Assembly: GCA_900551745.1 (NCBI GenBank)
Contig: URXA01000026.1
Coordinates: forward strand, 1-11,017
Origin: an uncultured Phascolarctobacterium sp.
Lineage (GTDB): Bacteria; Bacillota; Negativicutes; Acidaminococcales; Acidaminococcaceae
Reading direction: 5' to 3'
DNA length: 11,017 nt
Part shown: positions 1 to 6,857 of the stretch, piece after piece
Layout of the letters: each line of letters begins with the position of its first letter
How positions within the stretch are numbered: position 1 is the stretch's first letter
Position numbers and translations under genes: made by a program
The notes under the pieces: generated by a model
The model's input: only the letters and a program-made list of their open reading frames with translations
Database searches by the model: none
Told to the model about the DNA's origin: nothing

Positions 1-25
1 TGTCTTAAAAGACAACGGGGTTTTT
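1..25. terminator. Probable bidirectional terminator, half visible at window edge
   Basis: The first 14 bases form a self-complementary core (TGTCTT and AAGACA arms), followed on the plus strand by ACGGGG and a run of five T. Read on the minus strand after the ppsA stop, the order is AAAAACCCCGT and then the palindrome. This is what one side of a symmetrical A-tract/stem/T-tract terminator looks like. The other arm lies outside the window, so the full stem is inferred. It would end ppsA transcription and, on the plus strand, that of a convergent gene to the left. Confidence 0.55.
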
Positions 26-33
26 ATTAATTA

Positions 34-2421
34 TTATTTCCAGTCAAGTTCTTCGACTTCTTTACGTCCACGGCCTGTTAAAGCGTCAAGCATAACACGC
101 TGCTCTACTTGAGCAACTAATTTTTTGGTGAATTTAACAGTATCCGGATTTACCGAAATGCTGTCGATACCGCTCTTAATGAGGAATTCACAGAATTCAG
201 GATAAACGCTGGGAGCCTGTCCGCAGATAGAAACGGTTTTGCCTTCGCTGTGAGCAACCTCGATAAGGTGGCGTACTGCACGGCGCACTGCCAGATTACG
301 TTCATCATAGATATGGGAAACGGTATCATTATCACGGTCACAGCCAAGCACCAGCATGGTCAAATCATTAGAACCGATAGAATAACCGTCTACATATTTA
401 TTGAACTGATCAGCCAGAATAATATTGGAAGGGATTTCAGCCATCAGCCATACTTTAAAGTCCTTACCACGTTCCAAGCCACATTCAGCCATGATCTTAA
501 CCACTTTTTCACATTCCTCTACATTACGGCAGAAAGGAATCATAACATTAAGATTTTTCAGACCAAACTCTTCACGAACTTTCACTACAGCCTGACATTC
601 CAGCTTGAAAGCTTCGATGTATTTGGGATCATAATAACGGGAAGCACCGCGCCAGCCCAACAATGCGGAAGGTTCATACGGCTCGAACTCATCGCCGCCT
701 TTCAAATCACGATATTCACTGGATTTGAAATCGCTGAAACGCAGGGTAACAGGTCTGGGTGCCATTGCCTGACAAACCTGACGCATACCTTCTGCCAGCT
801 GATCGACAACTTTTTCAGGATGACCGGTTTTAATGAGATACAAAGGATGTTCATGGATATAAGTAGTCCAGATGAACTCTTCACGCATCAAACCGATACC
901 ATCGCAGGGCAGACTGGAATATTTATCAGCCAGTTCAGGATCGCCCAAATTCATATAAACTTTAGTGCCAGTCGGCGGGAAGTATTCAGCAACCGCTACA
1001 GCAGCGCCTGCCTGATTTTCTTTTTTAGCTTCTTCAATAATGCCTTCATAAACTACGCCATGAGTAGCATCGATAGTTACATCAATACCGTCAGGAATAG
1101 TAACAGTAGCAGCTTCGCCACGGCTCTTTGTGCCAACGATACAGGGAATGCCCAACTCGCGGCTAACGATAGAAGCATGGCAGGTCATTCCGCCGCTGTC
1201 GGTAACGATAGCTTTGGCTTTTTTCATTGCCGGAACCCAGTCAGGAGCAGTCATCTCAGTAACAAGGATCTCGCCTTCTTTAAATTCATCGATGCGGGAA
1301 GGATCAAGAATAACGTGCACGCGTCCAGAAACTTTACCCGGGCTTGCAGGCAAACCTTTCACGATAACTTTATGATCAGTAGTAGTCATAGATTTGCTTT
1401 CCTGCACTTTTGCTCCTCCTTCTTTATTGCGGCGGCTCCATACGGTTTCCGGACGGGCCTGCAGAATCCAGATTTTATTGGTGCGTTCATCAACGCCCCA
1501 TTCCATATCCATATAGCAGCCATAATGCTGTTCGATCTTTTTGGCATAATCAGCCAGTTCCAAAATCTGCTCGTCAGTCAAAGTCTGTACTTTGCGCAGT
1601 TCTTCAGGAACCTGCACTTCTTCACAGTCGCCGCCTTTTTTGCGTACAAGCATGATATCCTGCTCATTTACGCAGCGGTCAATGATTTTGTGGTCATGTT
1701 TGGAAATAGTATAATTATCAGGAGTAACAGTACCCTGAACGACATATTCGCCCAGTCCGAAGGCTGCCTCGATCAGGATATTATTGTCATCGCCAGTAGC
1801 AACGTTCACAGTAAACATAACACCGGAAGTTTTAGAGAAAACCATCATTTGCACAACAGCACTCAAAGCAACTTCTATATGATCAAAGCCTTGTTTTTCA
1901 CGATAATAAACAGCACGGTCGGTAAAGCATGAAGCATAGCATTCCTTTACCTTTGCAATAATGGTTTCAGCACCCTGCACGTTCAGATAAGTATCCTGCT
2001 GACCGGCGAAGCTTGCATCCGGTAAATCTTCAGCTGTAGCGCTGGAACGAACGGCGACATACGGATTTTCTTCGCCTACTCTTTTACCAAGTTCGACATA
2101 AGCAGCGCCAATAGCGTCCTGCAGATCCTGCGGCATTTTTTCCGCCATGATAGCATCACGCAGACGAGAGCTGACACTCCGCAGCAAGGCGCTGTTTTCT
2201 ACGTCAGTCAATTCAGACAAAATAGCGCGCATCTTTTCTTCAAGACCGCTTTCTTTAATAAAGTATCTATAAGCGTAAGCCGTGGTCGCAAAACCGTAGG
2301 GAACGGGAACATCTGTCTTAGCAGTCATTTCACCGAGGGAAGAGGATTTGCCGCCAACGATATCGACGTCTTTTCTTTCTAATTGCTCAAACCAGAGAAG
2401 AAACTGTTCTTCTTTTTTCAT
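34..2421 (-). CDS. ppsA: Phosphoenolpyruvate synthase (pyruvate, water dikinase)
   Basis: Cytoplasmic enzyme converting pyruvate, ATP and water to PEP, AMP and phosphate, the entry step of gluconeogenesis from pyruvate. The 795-residue length fits the family. In order: an N-terminal ATP-grasp pyruvate/phosphate dikinase domain (about 15-330, with VGGKSSSLGEM near 22-32, RSSATAEDLPDASFAGQ at 125-141 and QARPETVW at 321-328); the swivelling phosphohistidine domain (about 350-460) with GGMTCHASIVSRELG, where His415 is the expected phosphocarrier and Thr413 the site that PSRP-type regulators modify in this family; and a C-terminal PEP/pyruvate TIM barrel with GSNDLTML (683-690) and catalytic-type Cys733 in SICGQAPS. 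The ATG at 2421 has AAGGAG 10 nt upstream, and the protein begins like other PpsA proteins. It is monocistronic here, with its own promoter and probable operators. No PSRP regulator gene is visible. PPDK is the alternative, but the length and N-terminus favour PpsA. Confidence 0.96.
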   Translation of the reverse strand: MKKEEQFLLWFEQLERKDVDIVGGKSSSLGEMTAKTDVPVPYGFATTAYAYRYFIKESGLEEKMRAILSELTDVENSALLRSVSSRLRDAIMAEKMPQDLQDAIGAAYVELGKRVGEENPYVAVRSSATAEDLPDASFAGQQDTYLNVQGAETIIAKVKECYASCFTDRAVYYREKQGFDHIEVALSAVVQMMVFSKTSGVMFTVNVATGDDNNILIEAAFGLGEYVVQGTVTPDNYTISKHDHKIIDRCVNEQDIMLVRKKGGDCEEVQVPEELRKVQTLTDEQILELADYAKKIEQHYGCYMDMEWGVDERTNKIWILQARPETVWSRRNKEGGAKVQESKSMTTTDHKVIVKGLPASPGKVSGRVHVILDPSRIDEFKEGEILVTEMTAPDWVPAMKKAKAIVTDSGGMTCHASIVSRELGIPCIVGTKSRGEAATVTIPDGIDVTIDATHGVVYEGIIEEAKKENQAGAAVAVAEYFPPTGTKVYMNLGDPELADKYSSLPCDGIGLMREEFIWTTYIHEHPLYLIKTGHPEKVVDQLAEGMRQVCQAMAPRPVTLRFSDFKSSEYRDLKGGDEFEPYEPSALLGWRGASRYYDPKYIEAFKLECQAVVKVREEFGLKNLNVMIPFCRNVEECEKVVKIMAECGLERGKDFKVWLMAEIPSNIILADQFNKYVDGYSIGSNDLTMLVLGCDRDNDTVSHIYDERNLAVRRAVRHLIEVAHSEGKTVSICGQAPSVYPEFCEFLIKSGIDSISVNPDTVKFTKKLVAQVEQRVMLDALTGRGRKEVEELDWK

Positions 2422-2452
2422 GATTGTAGCACTCCTTTATATTATACTTTTT

Positions 2453-2463
2453 GGGCTGCGCCC
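2453..2463 (-). promoter_or_regulatory. Small hairpin in ppsA 5' UTR
   Basis: GGGC-GCA-GCCC can form a 4-bp GC stem with a 3-nt loop between the predicted ppsA transcription start (near 2471) and the Shine-Dalgarno AAGGAG (2437-2432). It is followed by AAAAAG rather than a U tract, so it is not a terminator on this strand. It could protect the 5' end of the mRNA; its role is unknown. Confidence 0.3.
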
Positions 2464-2466
2464 TTA

Positions 2467-2484
2467 ATATAGTGTATACTATAT
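2467..2484. promoter_or_regulatory. Near-perfect palindrome over the ppsA -10/+1 (operator candidate)
   Basis: The 18-bp sequence ATATAGTGTATACTATAT is self-complementary at 8 of 9 base pairs (single mismatch at 2474/2477). It overlaps the -10 hexamer and the predicted start site of ppsA, the classic position for a repressor operator. Its 12-bp core TAGTGTATACTA (2470-2481) recurs exactly, inverted, at 2629-2640. The binding protein is unknown. In B. subtilis the gene next to glyS is ccpN, a repressor of gluconeogenic genes, but no such gene lies in this window and the fit to the CcpN consensus is poor. Confidence 0.5.
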
Positions 2485-2506
2485 CATATTTGTACACCAC
2501 ATTCAA
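2478..2506 (-). promoter_or_regulatory. ppsA promoter
   Basis: TTGAAT (2506-2501) and TATAGT (2483-2478) are separated by exactly 17 nt, a good sigma-A type match (4 of 6 and 5 of 6). The predicted start is near 2471, giving a 5' UTR of about 50 nt before the ppsA ATG at 2421. Confidence 0.7.
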
Positions 2507-2628
2507 GGATTTTTTTCATCACTTTTTAACTTTTTGTGTTAAATTTTACAAAATCGACTTATTTGCAGTACTTCCCTCCTCTGCTGTTTAAATAATATTT
2601 TCGTCACTGAAAAACAGATTATATATAT

Positions 2629-2640
2629 TAGTATACACTA
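2629..2640. promoter_or_regulatory. Upstream second copy of the ppsA operator core
   Basis: TAGTATACACTA is the exact reverse complement of the 12-bp core at 2470-2481. Flanking bases extend it to a 14-bp palindrome with one mismatch (2628-2641). The two copies are 159 bp apart centre to centre, close to 15 helical turns, so a looping repressor could bind both on the same DNA face. A TATAAT (2623-2618) lies just downstream on the minus strand but has no recognisable -35. The stretch 2509-2617 holds no gene; it is AT-rich with an isolated AGGAGG at 2580-2575. Confidence 0.4.
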
Positions 2641-2729
2641 AATAACGTGCAGAAAAAAGTAAAATCGGCAGATTATAACTAAAACCCATCTCAACTATGA
2701 TTATTCAGCTTACTGCAAATACAAGGAAA

Positions 2730-2787
2730 GCCCTTGATGACAGACACGCCGTGTACCGAATGTACTCTGGTGTTTGTAACCAAGGGC
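2730..2787 (-). terminator. Long hairpin downstream of glyS, terminator candidate
   Basis: Starting 31 nt past the glyS stop, the minus strand can fold GCCCTTG...CAAGGGC as the base of an 18-position stem with 16 pairs (one G-U, with T-C and A-C mismatches). An inner GTAC-ATTCG-GTAC hairpin caps it. The 3' side continues TTTCCTTGTATTT, a broken U tract, so termination strength is uncertain. Being longer than a typical intrinsic terminator, it could instead protect the 3' end of the glyQS mRNA. Confidence 0.5.
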
Positions 2788-2817
2788 CTGACGAAATAAC
2801 TGCCGTAAAATATGCGA

Positions 2818-4965
2818 TTAAAGAACGATACAGCTCAAATCGCCAACGGCATTTGTAACCTCTTTCGCCTGCTCAAGAAGGGCCAGACGATTATTTTTAA
2901 CATTGATATTTTCATCCATGACCATAACGCTGTCAAAGAATTTATTGACCGGATCAACTACCTGCTCGGCAAGTTTTAATGCACCGGCATAATTATAAGT
3001 CACGATATCCGGGATCAGCTCTTTGTTAAGACGAATCAGCACATCATGCAGTTCCTGCTCTGCCGGATCGGCAAAAAGCGCGCTGCTGATGGCAACTTCA
3101 GTCTCAATTTTTTTGCAAAGATTGCAGACACGGATAGAAGCCTGAATAACAGCTTCCGCTTCCGGCAGAACTACATATGCATTCAAAGCCTTGCAGCGTG
3201 CGTAAATGTCTACTAAATCATCGTTACGTTCATCGGCAAAAACAGCATCGACAACGTCATAACGGATTCCCTGCTCGATCATCATATTCTTCAAACGTAA
3301 TTTAAAGAACTCTAAAATCTGCGGTATCAATTTACCGGTATCTTCCGGTTTGATGTTGAGCAGGTACAGAGCCCCTGCCAGAATCTTGATCAGCGGCATA
3401 TGATAGTTACTGCTGATCAGGATATTGATGATACCCAAAGCCTGGCGACGCAATGCATAAGGATCCTGCGAACCGGTCGGTGCAAGTCCGCGGCTGAAAG
3501 TAGCAACGATATTATCCATTTTATCACTGATGCCGACAATACGGCCAATAGTACCCTTCGGCAGCTCGTCACCGGCAAAACGCGGCAGATAGTGTTCATA
3601 AATACCTTCTGCAACTTCAGCAGGCTCGCCGTCTAATTTGGCATATTCACGACCCATAACTCCCTGCAGCTCGGTAAATTCAACCACCATCCCGGCAACA
3701 AGATCTGTTTTAGCCAGTAAAGCAGTACGTTTGAGGTTAGTATCGTCAACTTTAACATTGATGGCAAACTTAACCATTTCAGCCAGTTTAGCTAACCGTT
3801 CACTCTTATCATACATATTGCCCAGACCTTCCTGGAAGGAAACTGTTTTCAGTTTTTCCAGACGGTCTTCCAATTTGAGTTTACGGTCTTCATTGAAGAA
3901 GAATTCAGCATCGCTGAGACGAGCGCGTAAAACACGTTCATTACCGTGTGCGACCACATCTAAAAATTCTTTTCCGCCATTACGGACTGTAATGAATTTA
4001 TTGAGCAGTCTGCCTTCTTCATCCACTACCGGAAAATAGCGCTGATGTTCACGCATTGGGGTGATAATGGCTTCCTTCGGTAACGACAGGAATTTTTCTT
4101 CAAATTTACCACATAATGCAGTAGGATATTCAACAAGATAATTGACTTCTTCCAGTAAGTCTTCGTCAATTTCAGCAATTCCGCCTTCGGCGGCCGCCAG
4201 TTCTGTTACCTGCTGACGAATCAATTCACGACGGGCATCCTGATCGACCATCACAAAGTTATCAGCCAGCGCCTGTACATATGCATCAGCGTTGGGGATC
4301 TCAACAGCTCCCTGCATTCCCATAACGGCAGAATGCACGACATTGCCAACCTTATTGATAGCCGCGCTCAGCAAACCTTTAGTTTCCACAGCCTCTTTCA
4401 TAGATTGCTGCATAAAACGATGTCCCATCGAATACCGGCCTGATTTTACGCCTGTAATTTCTACCGGTATCACTTTTTCACCAAACAGTGCGACCAGCCA
4501 GCGGATAGGACGCACGAACCGAAAATCATAATCGGCCCAGCGCATATTTTTCGGGAAAGATAAAGACTCCAGAATATCAAGCAGCAAACCAGGCAGTAAA
4601 TCGGCAACAGGCTGACCTGCCAAATGTTTTACTGCATAAACATATTCTCCGCGCACTTCCAGATCCTTAACGTCTATCCCCTGCCCGCGGGCAAAGCCTA
4701 TTGCCGCTTTGGAAGGAGCTCCGCTTACAAAAGCAATTTTTGCAGACGGACCTTTGGCCTCGATCGTACTGTCTGCCTGGGCTTCAGCTACGCCTTCGGC
4801 AATAAATGTCATCCGGCGCGGCGTGCCATAAACCTTGATATTTTCAAACGGGATACGCAGCTCCTGCATTTTACCTGCCGCCAACTCCTGTAATTGTTTA
4901 AGAATTCCCGGCATAAATTTCGCGGGGATCTCTTCAGTACCGATTTCAAATAATAATTTTTCCAT
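2818..4965 (-). CDS. glyS: Glycyl-tRNA synthetase beta subunit
   Basis: Beta subunit of the bacterial alpha2beta2 glycyl-tRNA synthetase. It provides tRNA-Gly recognition and works with the catalytic alpha subunit in the cytoplasm. The 715 residues are close to the usual 690-700. The N-terminus has the family signature EIGTEEIP (residues 7-14). Further recognisable blocks are FPKNMRWADYDFRFVRPIRWL (around 136-157, core of the family), the ERVLRARLSDAEFFFNEDRK region, and a helical anticodon-binding (DALR-like) C-terminus ending in DLSCIVL. The ATG at 4965 shares its A with the glyQ stop TAA (TAATG) and is preceded by GGGGAG at 8 nt inside the end of glyQ. Translation should therefore be coupled, suiting the equal stoichiometry of the complex. 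Controlled with glyQ by the T-box upstream. The gene is intact. Confidence 0.97.
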   Translation of the reverse strand: MEKLLFEIGTEEIPAKFMPGILKQLQELAAGKMQELRIPFENIKVYGTPRRMTFIAEGVAEAQADSTIEAKGPSAKIAFVSGAPSKAAIGFARGQGIDVKDLEVRGEYVYAVKHLAGQPVADLLPGLLLDILESLSFPKNMRWADYDFRFVRPIRWLVALFGEKVIPVEITGVKSGRYSMGHRFMQQSMKEAVETKGLLSAAINKVGNVVHSAVMGMQGAVEIPNADAYVQALADNFVMVDQDARRELIRQQVTELAAAEGGIAEIDEDLLEEVNYLVEYPTALCGKFEEKFLSLPKEAIITPMREHQRYFPVVDEEGRLLNKFITVRNGGKEFLDVVAHGNERVLRARLSDAEFFFNEDRKLKLEDRLEKLKTVSFQEGLGNMYDKSERLAKLAEMVKFAINVKVDDTNLKRTALLAKTDLVAGMVVEFTELQGVMGREYAKLDGEPAEVAEGIYEHYLPRFAGDELPKGTIGRIVGISDKMDNIVATFSRGLAPTGSQDPYALRRQALGIINILISSNYHMPLIKILAGALYLLNIKPEDTGKLIPQILEFFKLRLKNMMIEQGIRYDVVDAVFADERNDDLVDIYARCKALNAYVVLPEAEAVIQASIRVCNLCKKIETEVAISSALFADPAEQELHDVLIRLNKELIPDIVTYNYAGALKLAEQVVDPVNKFFDSVMVMDENINVKNNRLALLEQAKEVTNAVGDLSCIVL

Positions 4966-5843
4966 TATTTATTCTCCCCTTTCAATAACGGGAAGCCAAG
5001 TTTTTCCCTTTGTTCAACATAGGCAGCTGCACACAAACGTGCCATAGCGCGCACACGGCCAATGAAAGCTGTTCTTTCGCTGACGCTGATGGCGCCGCGG
5101 GAATCTAAAAGGTTAAAAGTATGAGAGCATTTCAACACATAATCATAAGCAGGACGGATATAACCGGCCTCAATAACACGCTTTGCCTCAGCTTCATATT
5201 TATCAAACAGATCAAACAACAGTGCTGTATCAGCTACCTGAAAATTGTAAAAAGACTGTTCTACTTCGTTAGTATGGAAAACGTCACCATAAGTGACTCC
5301 GTCCACCCATTCAATATCAAAAACATTTTCTACACCCTGGATATACATCGCCAGACGCTCTAAACCATACGTGATCTCAACGGTAACAGGTTTCACGTCG
5401 ATACTGCCGACCTGCTGGAAATAGGTAAACTGGGTAATTTCCATACCATCCAGCCAAACCTCCCAGCCAAGTCCCCAAGCGCCTAAAGTCGGTGATTCCC
5501 AGTTATCCTCAACAAAACGGATATCATGTTCTTCCTGACGGATACCCAGTTCAGCCAGGCTTTGGAGATAAAGCTCCTGGATATTATCCGGAGACGGTTT
5601 GATAATTACCTGATATTGATGATGCTGGAACAACCGATTGGGGTTATCGCCATAACGCCCGTCAGCCGGACGGCGGGATGGCTCTACATAAGCCACACGC
5701 CAGGGTTCCGGTCCTAAAACACGCAGAAAAGTTGACGGGTTCATAGTTCCCGCACCTTTTTCAACGTCATAGGGCTGGCCCATGATGCAGTTTTGGTCTG
5801 CCCAGAATTTCTGGAGCTTCAAAATAATTGTTTGAAAATTCAT
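4965..5843 (-). CDS. glyQ: Glycyl-tRNA synthetase alpha subunit
   Basis: Catalytic alpha subunit (class II aminoacyl-tRNA synthetase fold) forming glycyl-adenylate and charging tRNA-Gly together with GlyS. The 292 residues match the family length (about 290-300). The start MNFQTIILKLQKFWADQNC and the blocks EPSRRPADGRYGDNPNRL and LGWEVWLDGMEITQFTYFQQ are near-invariant in this family; class II active-site residues lie in the middle section. The C-terminus (ISVSERTAFIGRVRAMAR) is also typical. Start: ATG at 5843 with AGGAGG (5855-5850) 6 nt upstream, the strongest ribosome binding site in the window. It is the first gene after a glycine T-box, so readthrough rises when tRNA-Gly is uncharged, and it overlaps glyS by one base. 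Confidence 0.98.
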   Translation of the reverse strand: MNFQTIILKLQKFWADQNCIMGQPYDVEKGAGTMNPSTFLRVLGPEPWRVAYVEPSRRPADGRYGDNPNRLFQHHQYQVIIKPSPDNIQELYLQSLAELGIRQEEHDIRFVEDNWESPTLGAWGLGWEVWLDGMEITQFTYFQQVGSIDVKPVTVEITYGLERLAMYIQGVENVFDIEWVDGVTYGDVFHTNEVEQSFYNFQVADTALLFDLFDKYEAEAKRVIEAGYIRPAYDYVLKCSHTFNLLDSRGAISVSERTAFIGRVRAMARLCAAAYVEQREKLGFPLLKGENK

Positions 5844-5874
5844 GTTCTGCCTCCTATTTTATTTGTTACAACGA

Positions 5875-5925
5875 CAAAAACAAAAGTCTCCGTCCCTGTA
5901 ACAATTAAGTTACAGGGACGGAGAC
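5875..5925 (-). terminator. T-box intrinsic terminator
   Basis: A perfect 17-bp inverted repeat (5925-5909 with 5902-5886) with a TTAATT loop is followed by TTTTGTTTTTG. Its 5' arm contains CGTCCCT, which pairs with the T-box AGGG in the alternative antiterminator. This is the off-state structure of the glycine T-box and stops transcription before glyQ when tRNA-Gly is charged. Confidence 0.95.
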
Positions 5926-6081
5926 ATAAATCACTCCGCGGTTCCACCCTGCTTGACCGCTCATACGGTCCGCCTCGATGTTTATAAAATTGCAGCTCCC
6001 GGGTGCCTTTGTTTTCTCATCTGCCGGCTTACACCATCCCGGCTCGCTAAAACAGAAAACTACTTATCCCTTTCATCGCTT
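5875..6081 (-). promoter_or_regulatory. Glycine T-box riboswitch (glyQS type)
   Basis: Leader RNA sensing uncharged tRNA-Gly. The conserved T-box AGGGTGGAACCGCG is at 5950-5937. Stem I has the AGTA motif (6064-6061), a GTTTTC/GAAAAC helix (6060-6055 with 6016-6011) and a distal GCCGG/CCGGC hairpin (6043-6023) enclosing GATGGTGTAAG, matching the consensus GGUGNAAG loop. The specifier is read as GGC (6007-6005), a glycine codon, opposite AGTA. No stem II is present, as known for glyQS T-boxes. Stem III is GACCG-TATGAG-CGGTC (5970-5955). The antiterminator bulge TGGA (5946-5943) pairs with UCCA, the acceptor end expected of tRNA-Gly with discriminator U. The antiterminator 3' strand CGTCCCT (5920-5914) competes with the terminator stem. 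Confidence 0.95.
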
Positions 6082-6088
6082 AAGAGAA

Positions 6089-6117
6089 AATATATCAAAT
6101 CAGACGTTCTTTGTCAA
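6089..6117 (-). promoter_or_regulatory. glyQS promoter
   Basis: A perfect -35 TTGACA (6117-6112) is followed by a 17-nt spacer and TATATT (6094-6089). The start is expected near 6082, at the first bases of the T-box leader. The -35 begins only 5 nt past the recO stop, so glyQS has its own promoter even though any transcript running through recO would also meet the T-box. Confidence 0.85.
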
Positions 6118-6122
6118 TGCTT

Positions 6123-6857
6123 TTACAATCCTAACTGTGCTAAAAAGCTTAAACTTTTCAAAGGCTTGTCAATCTGGTAAACAATAAACCGATAAAGTAT
6201 CTGTTCCAACTGCATCAAATCGCCGCCGCGCACAGTAAAAGGCTGCGGATCATTAAAATCCAGCGCAATCAGCTCCTGCAGCAAATTCTGCGCACCGCTG
6301 CTAAATGGCAACTCTTCCCCTCCGTGACAGGCTTCGCAAATAAGGCCTCCCTGCACGACACTAAAAAAAGCATCGCCTTCAGCAGCTTCAGCACAGTTGA
6401 CACAGGCGTCATAAACAGGAGCGAATCCCGTCAATACAAGCAGTTTGCAAATAGCAGATAACGCAACCAGACGCGGATTGTTCCTGGAAAGTATTTGTAC
6501 TGCACCTACAAGCAGCTCGTAAATATCTTCCTGCGGCTCATGCGCCTCCGTCAGCGCTTCTGTCACTTCAGCAATCACCGAAGCATAAGCCATCTGTTTA
6601 ATGTCCATTTGCTGCGGCATAGCAATCAGCTCACAGCTTTTCATACTGTCCAGACGTTTACCTGAATAAAGCTGCATATCGAGCAGTGCAAAAGGCTGTA
6701 TCAGCCGTCCGCCAGTAGTCCTCGCATAACGGGCACCGTACGCCAAAAAAGGTATTTTGCCATGGGCACGCGAAAAACAGACTGCGTATTTATCCGCAGT
6801 CTGCCAATCCTTTACTTTTAAAATAATTACTTCGTCCTGATATGCAGTGCTACTCAT
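6123..6857 (-). CDS. recO: DNA repair protein RecO
   Basis: Recombination mediator of the RecFOR pathway. It helps load RecA onto SSB-coated single-stranded DNA and can anneal strands. The 244-residue size matches the family. The N-terminal OB-fold (about 1-80) includes DEVIILKVKDWQTADKYAVCFSRAHGK and an LAYGARYARTTGGRLIQPFALL segment. A helical domain follows, then a zinc-finger-like CVNC...CEAC set (Cys152, Cys155, Cys174, Cys177) as in the Gram-positive RecO family. The start ATG at 6857 overlaps the upstream CorC-family gene by 8 nt (ATGAGTAG). No clear Shine-Dalgarno sequence precedes it, so translation is probably coupled. The position between era and glyQ is the conserved one in Bacillota. 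The gene is intact. Confidence 0.95.
   Translation of the reverse strand: MSSTAYQDEVIILKVKDWQTADKYAVCFSRAHGKIPFLAYGARYARTTGGRLIQPFALLDMQLYSGKRLDSMKSCELIAMPQQMDIKQMAYASVIAEVTEALTEAHEPQEDIYELLVGAVQILSRNNPRLVALSAICKLLVLTGFAPVYDACVNCAEAAEGDAFFSVVQGGLICEACHGGEELPFSSGAQNLLQELIALDFNDPQPFTVRGGDLMQLEQILYRFIVYQIDKPLKSLSFLAQLGL

Noticed and set aside
250..1932. 560-codon open frame on the plus strand opposite ppsA
   Set aside because: It lies wholly antisense to a well-recognised ppsA, its product resembles no family I know, and its composition (rich in Phe, Ile, His, Ser, Asn) is typical of a shadow frame.
2441..2446. TATAAT just before the ppsA ribosome binding site
   Set aside because: No -35 at a suitable distance, and a start there would fall at or inside the ribosome binding site.
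2510..2560. Short frame MKKILECGVQI near 2519
   Set aside because: Eleven codons without a Shine-Dalgarno, ending inside the ppsA promoter; nothing supports translation.
2618..2623. TATAAT as the -10 of a second ppsA promoter
   Set aside because: The hexamer 17 nt upstream (GTTATT) does not resemble a -35, and no extended -10 TG is present.
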